A stretch of DNA of 9,356 nt, from contig JADFVG010000033.1 of NCBI GenBank assembly GCA_015222405.1, positions 1 to 9,356 of the forward strand. Reading direction: 5' to 3'. The translations under genes were made by a program, and so were the position numbers. Shown in pieces: positions 5,817-9,356 of the stretch (position 1 is the first letter of the stretch; every line of letters begins with the position of its first letter). The notes below the pieces were generated by a model, which searched no databases, had not been told where the DNA came from, and worked only from the letters and a program-made list of their open reading frames with translations. This stretch comes from Chloroflexota bacterium. GTDB lineage: Bacteria; Chloroflexota; Dehalococcoidia; E44-bin15.

Positions 5817-7979
5817 ATGAGCGATCTTAACAAGGTCTTCAACCCCGGTTCAGTGGCCGTGATCGGTGCTTCGGAGACATCGGGTAAGGCTTCTGAGAGA
5901 AGGAGCAGGAGTCTGATAGAAGGTGGATACAGGGGCGAGATATATTTAATTAATCCCAATAGGCCGCAGCTATTCTCTCGTAAAGCTTACCCCACCATAA
6001 CGGAGGTCGGCAAAGAGGTTGACCTGGTTATGGTGGTGGTGTCACCCAAACTGGTTGCTTCTGCCGTAGCAGATAGTGTCAAGATGGGGGCTAAGGGTGT
6101 GGTAATCATTACTGCTGGACTGGGTGAGACCGGAGAAGAGGGTAAAAAAGTTGAGGCTGAGATTCTTAAAGAGGCTAGCAGGACCGGCGCTTATGTCATC
6201 GGGCCTAACTGCAGCGGTATTTTCAGTGCCTCTGCTGACCTTAACCTCCTCGGCGTTCCTCCGCTTAAAAAGGGTGGACTTTCAGTGTTAGCCCAGAGCG
6301 GCAATGTTATCGACTCACTGACTCATTATGGGCAGATAAGGGGTATCGGGTTTAGCAAGATAATAAGCGCAGGCAATGCTATCGGGGTCAAATTACATGA
6401 ATATATAGAATTCCTGGGCAATGACCCGGATACACACGTTATTATGACATTTCTGGAAGGAATTCAAGATGGCAATAACCTCGTGAAGGTGGCCAGGGAA
6501 GTAACCAAGGAAAAGCCCATTATCTCTCTTAAGGCTGGCCGCACCAAAGCGGGTGCTCGAGCAGCGGCATCGCATACAGGCTCCTTGGCTGGTGATGATG
6601 TTATTGTTGAAGCCGCCTTCAAACAGGCAGGAATCATCCGTCTATCCAATGTGGACGAGATGTTTGATGTTGCTGAGACATTGCTTAACTGCCCCTTGCC
6701 CCGGGGAAATCGGGTGGCCATTCTTTCAGAAGGAGGTGGTGACAACAGTATCGCCGCTGATCATGCGGAACGATGCGAACTGGAAGTGCCTGTATTGGCA
6801 GAATCGAGCCAGGAAAAAATACGGCCTTTCTTGCTAGCGGGAATGCCCGCGAGTAACCCTATAGACTATGGTGGAACAGCGGAGGAAAATCCACACATGA
6901 TTACTGAATGCGTTAATGTATGTATGCAGGATGACCAGGTAGATGGAGTGTTAATCACCGGTTTCTTCGGCGGATTTAAAGACATCATAGCAGCGCATGT
7001 AGAAGACCTGGAAATTCAGACATCCAATGAACTGGTGGATCTGGTTAAGAAACATCAGAAACCATTGATCGTCCATACCAGTTTCGCCAATGAACCTATT
7101 GAGTCTTTAAGAATACTTAAGCGTAATGGAATCCCTGTCGTAGCTTCGTCAGGGCGCGCTGTAGGATGCCTCAGTGCCCTGATGAAGTTCGCATTGAAGC
7201 GTCGGAAAATGAAGGAGATGAAGCTCTCTGCTATAGAGGTCAAGGAGAAAAACAAGGCACAACAAATCCTACAGAAGGTTAAGGATGACAAAAGGACTAA
7301 TCTTCTGGAGACAGAGGCTCGCGATTTGCTGGCAGCTTACGGTGTACCCCTTCCTCCCGCTCATTTGGCCACCAGCCGGTCAGAGGCAGCTGCCATTTAC
7401 GAGCAGCTCAACTGCCCTGTGGCCGCCAAGATAGTAAGCGCCGATATTATCCATAAGTCAGATGTAGGTGGCGTAAGACTCAATTTAGGCACCAGGAACG
7501 AGGTCGAAGCAGCCTTTGACGACATCTGGAGAAAAGCGAGCAAGGTGACTCAGCACATCGCTGGCGTCCTTATTTCACCCATGGCAGCTAAGGGACAGGA
7601 GTGCATTATCGGCATGGTCAGGGAACGGATGTTCGGTCCGGTGATCATGTTCGGTCTGGGTGGTATCTTTGTCGAGGTTTTAGAAGATGTCTCCTTCAGG
7701 GTGGTACCGCCAGCAGTGCATGATATTGATGGGATGGTTAAAGAGATAAGAGGTTATCAGCTATTGACTGGAATCAGGGGTGAAAAACCCAAGGATGTCG
7801 ATGTCATAAAAGATATTCTGGCAGTGGTGGCACAAGTGGCGATAGACAACCCCGAGATACAGCAAATTGATCTCAATCCTGTAATAGTTCACAAAAAGGG
7901 AGCGTCAGTCGTTGATGCGCGCATTTTGCTGGCAGAATACAGAAGCATTGGGGGCGAAGCCCCCAAACCCGCTAGTTAA
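5817..7979 (+). CDS. ADP-forming acetyl/acyl-CoA synthetase, fused alpha-beta
   Basis: Interconverts an acyl-CoA, ADP and phosphate with the free acid, CoA and ATP; it can conserve energy or activate acids. At 720 aa it has the fused architecture. The CoA-binding Rossmann domain comes first (about 5-135, with AVIGAS at 14-19 and GPNCSG at 129-134). The succinyl-CoA-ligase-like domain follows, with the phosphorylatable His253 in SHTGSLAG. A linker leads to the ATP-grasp domain (about 490-715). That domain contains HKSDVGGV with His546, the likely counterpart of the second phosphoryl-carrying His of this family, then MFGLGGIFVEV (about 611-621) and IDLNPVIV (684-691). All catalytic landmarks are present. 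No acetyltransferase (GNAT) domain is present, so it is not a Pat-type protein acetylase. The last nine residues (GGEAPKPAS) are encoded by a GC-rich hairpin also found at 8863. Substrate range cannot be read; acetate, propionate, branched or aryl acids are all possible. Confidence 0.93.
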   Translation: MSDLNKVFNPGSVAVIGASETSGKASERRSRSLIEGGYRGEIYLINPNRPQLFSRKAYPTITEVGKEVDLVMVVVSPKLVASAVADSVKMGAKGVVIITAGLGETGEEGKKVEAEILKEASRTGAYVIGPNCSGIFSASADLNLLGVPPLKKGGLSVLAQSGNVIDSLTHYGQIRGIGFSKIISAGNAIGVKLHEYIEFLGNDPDTHVIMTFLEGIQDGNNLVKVAREVTKEKPIISLKAGRTKAGARAAASHTGSLAGDDVIVEAAFKQAGIIRLSNVDEMFDVAETLLNCPLPRGNRVAILSEGGGDNSIAADHAERCELEVPVLAESSQEKIRPFLLAGMPASNPIDYGGTAEENPHMITECVNVCMQDDQVDGVLITGFFGGFKDIIAAHVEDLEIQTSNELVDLVKKHQKPLIVHTSFANEPIESLRILKRNGIPVVASSGRAVGCLSALMKFALKRRKMKEMKLSAIEVKEKNKAQQILQKVKDDKRTNLLETEARDLLAAYGVPLPPAHLATSRSEAAAIYEQLNCPVAAKIVSADIIHKSDVGGVRLNLGTRNEVEAAFDDIWRKASKVTQHIAGVLISPMAAKGQECIIGMVRERMFGPVIMFGLGGIFVEVLEDVSFRVVPPAVHDIDGMVKEIRGYQLLTGIRGEKPKDVDVIKDILAVVAQVAIDNPEIQQIDLNPVIVHKKGASVVDARILLAEYRSIGGEAPKPAS
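7950..7964 (+). repeat. GC-rich hairpin GGGGGC-GAA-GCCCCC inside the synthetase 3' end
   Basis: A 6-bp G/C stem with a 3-nt loop, in frame near the stop codon and 14 nt before the crotonase RBS. Its exact reverse complement occurs at 8863-8877. Both copies are followed by AAACCC. It may be a small dispersed element captured in the coding sequence, or a local RNA structure between the two cistrons. Confidence 0.6.
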
Positions 7980-7983
7980 GGAG
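7978..7983 (+). promoter_or_regulatory. RBS of the crotonase gene, overlapping the upstream stop
   Basis: AAGGAG starts within the TAA stop (7977-7979) of the synthetase and lies 10 nt before the ATG at 7994. This indicates co-transcription and probably coupled translation. Confidence 0.75.
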
Positions 7984-7993
7984 ATTAAAAACA

Positions 7994-8758
7994 ATGGCTT
8001 TTGAGTGCATAATCTATAGTAAAGAAGAGGGGATTGCCACCATCAAGTTGAATCGGCTTCAGGTACTGAATGCGATGAACAAACAGCTATGGATGGAATT
8101 TCAGCAGGCGCTGGAGGATTCCAGGAATGACCCGTCAATTAAAGCGGTAATTGTCACCGGAGAGGGACGGGCATTTTCCACTGGAGCAGACCTGAAGGAG
8201 TCCAAGGCCAGGCCCGCTGAGCAGTACCGTGACTACCTAGAGGAATTGCAGGAAGCATCGAGAAAGCTGATATATTTTGAGAAACCCACCATAGCTGCTA
8301 TAAACGGGTATGCACTGGGTTCTGGAATTGAACTAGCGTTGGCCTGCGATATTCGCATTGCTGCCGAGGAGGCTAAAATGGGCTCACCGGAAGCCAGCGT
8401 GGTGTCCTCTGTTACCGGTGGCGCTATGAGGTTGTACCAGGATTTAGTTGGCCCAGCAAAAGCAAAAGAGCTTCTGTTTACGGCAGAGTATGTTGATGGT
8501 AGGGAAGCCGAGAGGATCGGCTTAGTTAATAAGGCGGTACCATTAGACAAGTTGATGGAAACTGCGGTGGACACGGCCAGGAAAATCGTGACGAACTCTG
8601 CCTTTTCGTTAAAGATGATTAAGAAAGGGTTGGAGATGGCTCGCGGCGAAACCAACCTCAAGTCCCTGATGGACTATGAAGTTGAAGCCGCTCTGGCCTG
8701 TGTTGCGAGCAAGGAAAGACAGGAAAGACTGGAGACCTGGGAAGCAAGAAAAAAATAG
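7994..8758 (+). CDS. Enoyl-CoA hydratase/isomerase (crotonase) family protein
   Basis: A 254-aa cytoplasmic crotonase-fold enzyme acting on a CoA thioester, most simply hydrating a 2-enoyl-CoA. The first oxyanion-hole segment is GRAFSTGADLKE (58-69). The second is INGYALGSGIELALACD (103-119). Glu113 in GIEL and Glu133 in GSPE align with the two catalytic glutamates of rat mitochondrial hydratase (Glu144 and Glu164), so hydratase activity is plausible. The usual GGG before the first Glu reads GSG, which puts Ser110 at the position whose backbone NH forms the oxyanion hole. The common PGAGGTQRL reads VTGGAMRL (140-147). The C-terminal helical part is of normal length. It is the second gene of the operon behind the acyl-CoA synthetase, which fits acyl-CoA metabolism. 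Other crotonase reactions (isomerase, hydrolase, decarboxylase) cannot be excluded. Confidence 0.92.
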   Translation: MAFECIIYSKEEGIATIKLNRLQVLNAMNKQLWMEFQQALEDSRNDPSIKAVIVTGEGRAFSTGADLKESKARPAEQYRDYLEELQEASRKLIYFEKPTIAAINGYALGSGIELALACDIRIAAEEAKMGSPEASVVSSVTGGAMRLYQDLVGPAKAKELLFTAEYVDGREAERIGLVNKAVPLDKLMETAVDTARKIVTNSAFSLKMIKKGLEMARGETNLKSLMDYEVEAALACVASKERQERLETWEARKK

Positions 8759-8830
8759 GGGCGGAAGATCAGCGATTGAAAGCCTAGTCCGAGCAGGCTC
8801 AAGAATCGGGTATCGGAGGCAGCAAATCAG

Positions 8831-8850
8831 ATTCCTACTTTCGCAGGAAT
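8831..8850 (-). repeat. Small palindromic element with GAAA tetraloop
   Basis: Read on the minus strand, ATTCCTGCGAAAGTAGGAAT folds as an 8-bp stem (one G-U pair) closed by a GAAA loop. On the plus strand the stem has one A-C mismatch, so the minus-strand RNA is the stable form. Its context, GATTCC...GGAATGACAG, resembles the dispersed intergenic repeats of the type CATTCC..CGAAAG..GGAATC seen in many bacterial genomes. Confidence 0.6.
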
Positions 8851-8860
8851 GACAGAAGCA

Positions 8861-8887
8861 CCGGGGGCTTCGCCCCCAAACCCCCGG
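8861..8887 (+). repeat. Nested GC-rich palindrome (second copy of the 7950 hairpin)
   Basis: GGGGGC (8863-8868) pairs with GCCCCC (8872-8877) around TTC. Alternatively, CCGGGGG (8861-8867) pairs with CCCCCGG (8881-8887). The two folds exclude each other. The 15-nt core is the exact reverse complement of 7950-7964. Confidence 0.6.
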
Positions 8888-8895
8888 TAATGTAG

Positions 8896-8916
8896 TGGCG
8901 GGGTTTATCCCCGCCA
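8896..8916 (+). repeat. 8-bp stem-loop TGGCGGGG...CCCCGCCA
   Basis: Perfect 8-bp stem (8896-8903 with 8909-8916) around a TTTAT loop. It could end transcription from the crotonase side or protect its 3' end, but the bases after the stem (TATGGGCGGG) are not a T-run. Confidence 0.55.
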
Positions 8917-9026
8917 TATGGGCGGGCACAAGGCCCATCTTCAATTTTATTCACCAACTGGGTGAGTCTAGTTACAGCTGAATCGCTAGTTTCAGAGGGG
9001 ACTTTGTAGTTGAGAGCTAAGTCTGG

Positions 9027-9356
9027 CTAATGGGCTTCGCTCTTGAATACCAGAGCGCCAACAGGGCAAACGGCAACACACTCGCTACAGTCTTTACAAC
9101 CGGACCTACCCATAGGCTCATCCCCAAAAGTGGTGACCATTCTCCGGAAGCCGCGGTACGCAAAACCGATGGTCCCTTTGCCCAGTTTTTCCTGGCATAC
9201 CCATACGCATCTGCCGCAGAGCACACACTTATTAGGGTCGTAAATGAACAGGGGACTGCTGGAATCTATGGGTAGCTCAGGCAGGATTTTCCTGAACCTT
9301 TTTGTTTTGAGCTTCACGCCGAGATGCTTGGCTATCCTCTGAAGTTCACAAGAACC
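9027..9356 (-). CDS. Iron-sulfur protein, NuoG/HoxU/formate-dehydrogenase N-terminal type (start beyond window)
   Basis: The frame is open to the right edge. The 13 codons before the internal GTG at 9317 read GSCELQRIAKHLG, matching the last Cys region of the His-Cys [4Fe-4S] motif (CELQxLAxxLG) found in NuoG, [FeFe]-hydrogenase and formate-dehydrogenase N-termini. The gene therefore starts outside and GTG 9317 is not its start. LPIDSSSPLFIYDPNKC leads into two [4Fe-4S] binding motifs, CVLCGRCVWVC and CKDCSECVAVCP, separated by the family's GFAYRGF segment. The protein stops soon after CPVGAL (FKSEAH), without the molybdopterin or H-cluster domain. It is thus probably a stand-alone electron-transfer subunit like HoxU, carrying electrons between a flavin/NADH or ferredoxin module and a catalytic subunit encoded nearby. 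It converges on the crotonase gene. Confidence 0.88.
   Translation of the reverse strand, partial: GSCELQRIAKHLGVKLKTKRFRKILPELPIDSSSPLFIYDPNKCVLCGRCVWVCQEKLGKGTIGFAYRGFRRMVTTFGDEPMGRSGCKDCSECVAVCPVGALVFKSEAH

Larger units (their letters stand above)
8759..9026. other. Hairpin-rich convergent intergenic region
   Basis: A 268-bp gap between the crotonase (+) and the iron-sulfur gene (-). It contains at least four consecutive inverted repeats: 8781-8799 (AGCCT/AGGCT), 8831-8850, 8861-8887 and 8896-8916, with weaker ones at 8918-8938 and 8951-8965. None is followed by a clear T-run. The region probably ends transcription from both sides and looks like a mosaic of small palindromic elements rather than a gene. 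Confidence 0.65.

Noticed and set aside
8609..8944. Minus-strand open frame of 111 codons overlapping the crotonase end and the hairpin region
   Set aside because: It reads through the palindromic element (CHSCESRNL is a typical artefact of translating such repeats) and has no domain. The real crotonase lies on the other strand.
1..9356. Mobile element, CRISPR array, tRNA/rRNA or defence system
   Set aside because: I saw no transposase or integrase motifs, no regularly spaced repeats, no tRNA cloverleaf and no known defence domain. All long genes belong to housekeeping, transport or acyl-CoA metabolism families.

Overview
The window reads as an ordinary bacterial chromosomal segment. The lineage cannot be fixed from the sequence alone. 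The gene mix suggests an anaerobic, organic-acid-using bacterium, and I would guess Chloroflexota/Dehalococcoidia. That guess rests on four traits: a Pol I whose proofreading domain has lost its catalytic residues, a TAXI-type TRAP transporter with a lipoprotein receptor, a fused ADP-forming acyl-CoA synthetase, and a NuoG/HoxU-like iron-sulfur subunit. It is inference and should not be treated as an identification.

Layout from left to right. (1) Positions 2-1567 (+) hold the C-terminal part of DNA polymerase I; the gene begins before the window. (2) Positions 1677-5294 (-) hold a three-gene operon transcribed right to left: TAXI receptor lipoprotein, then a DUF1850 membrane-anchored protein, then a fused 4TM/12TM TRAP permease. 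A 14-bp stem-loop lies between the first two genes, and the last two overlap by 17 nt. (3) Positions 5295-5816 are a 522-bp divergent control region. It holds a good candidate promoter for each side, palindromes on or beside the core promoter elements, and repeated TTTTTTGCGA motifs. (4) Positions 5817-8758 (+) hold a two-gene operon: fused ADP-forming acyl/acetyl-CoA synthetase and a crotonase-family enzyme, 14 nt apart. (5) Positions 8759-9026 hold several hairpins between convergent genes, including a GC-rich palindrome also present inside the 3' end of the synthetase gene. (6) Positions 9027-9356 (-) hold the C-terminal part of a 2[4Fe-4S] protein of the NuoG/HoxU/formate-dehydrogenase N-terminal type; its start lies beyond the right edge.

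The genes can be read as a small organic-acid module. The TAXI-TRAP system would import a carboxylate, the fused synthetase would interconvert acid and acyl-CoA with ADP/ATP, and the crotonase would act on an enoyl-CoA or related acyl-CoA. The substrate cannot be read from the sequence, and a functional link between the two divergent operons is only inferred from their shared control region. I found no mobile element, CRISPR array, RNA gene or clearly new multi-gene system. The most interesting material is in the non-coding parts: the divergent control region and the hairpin elements.
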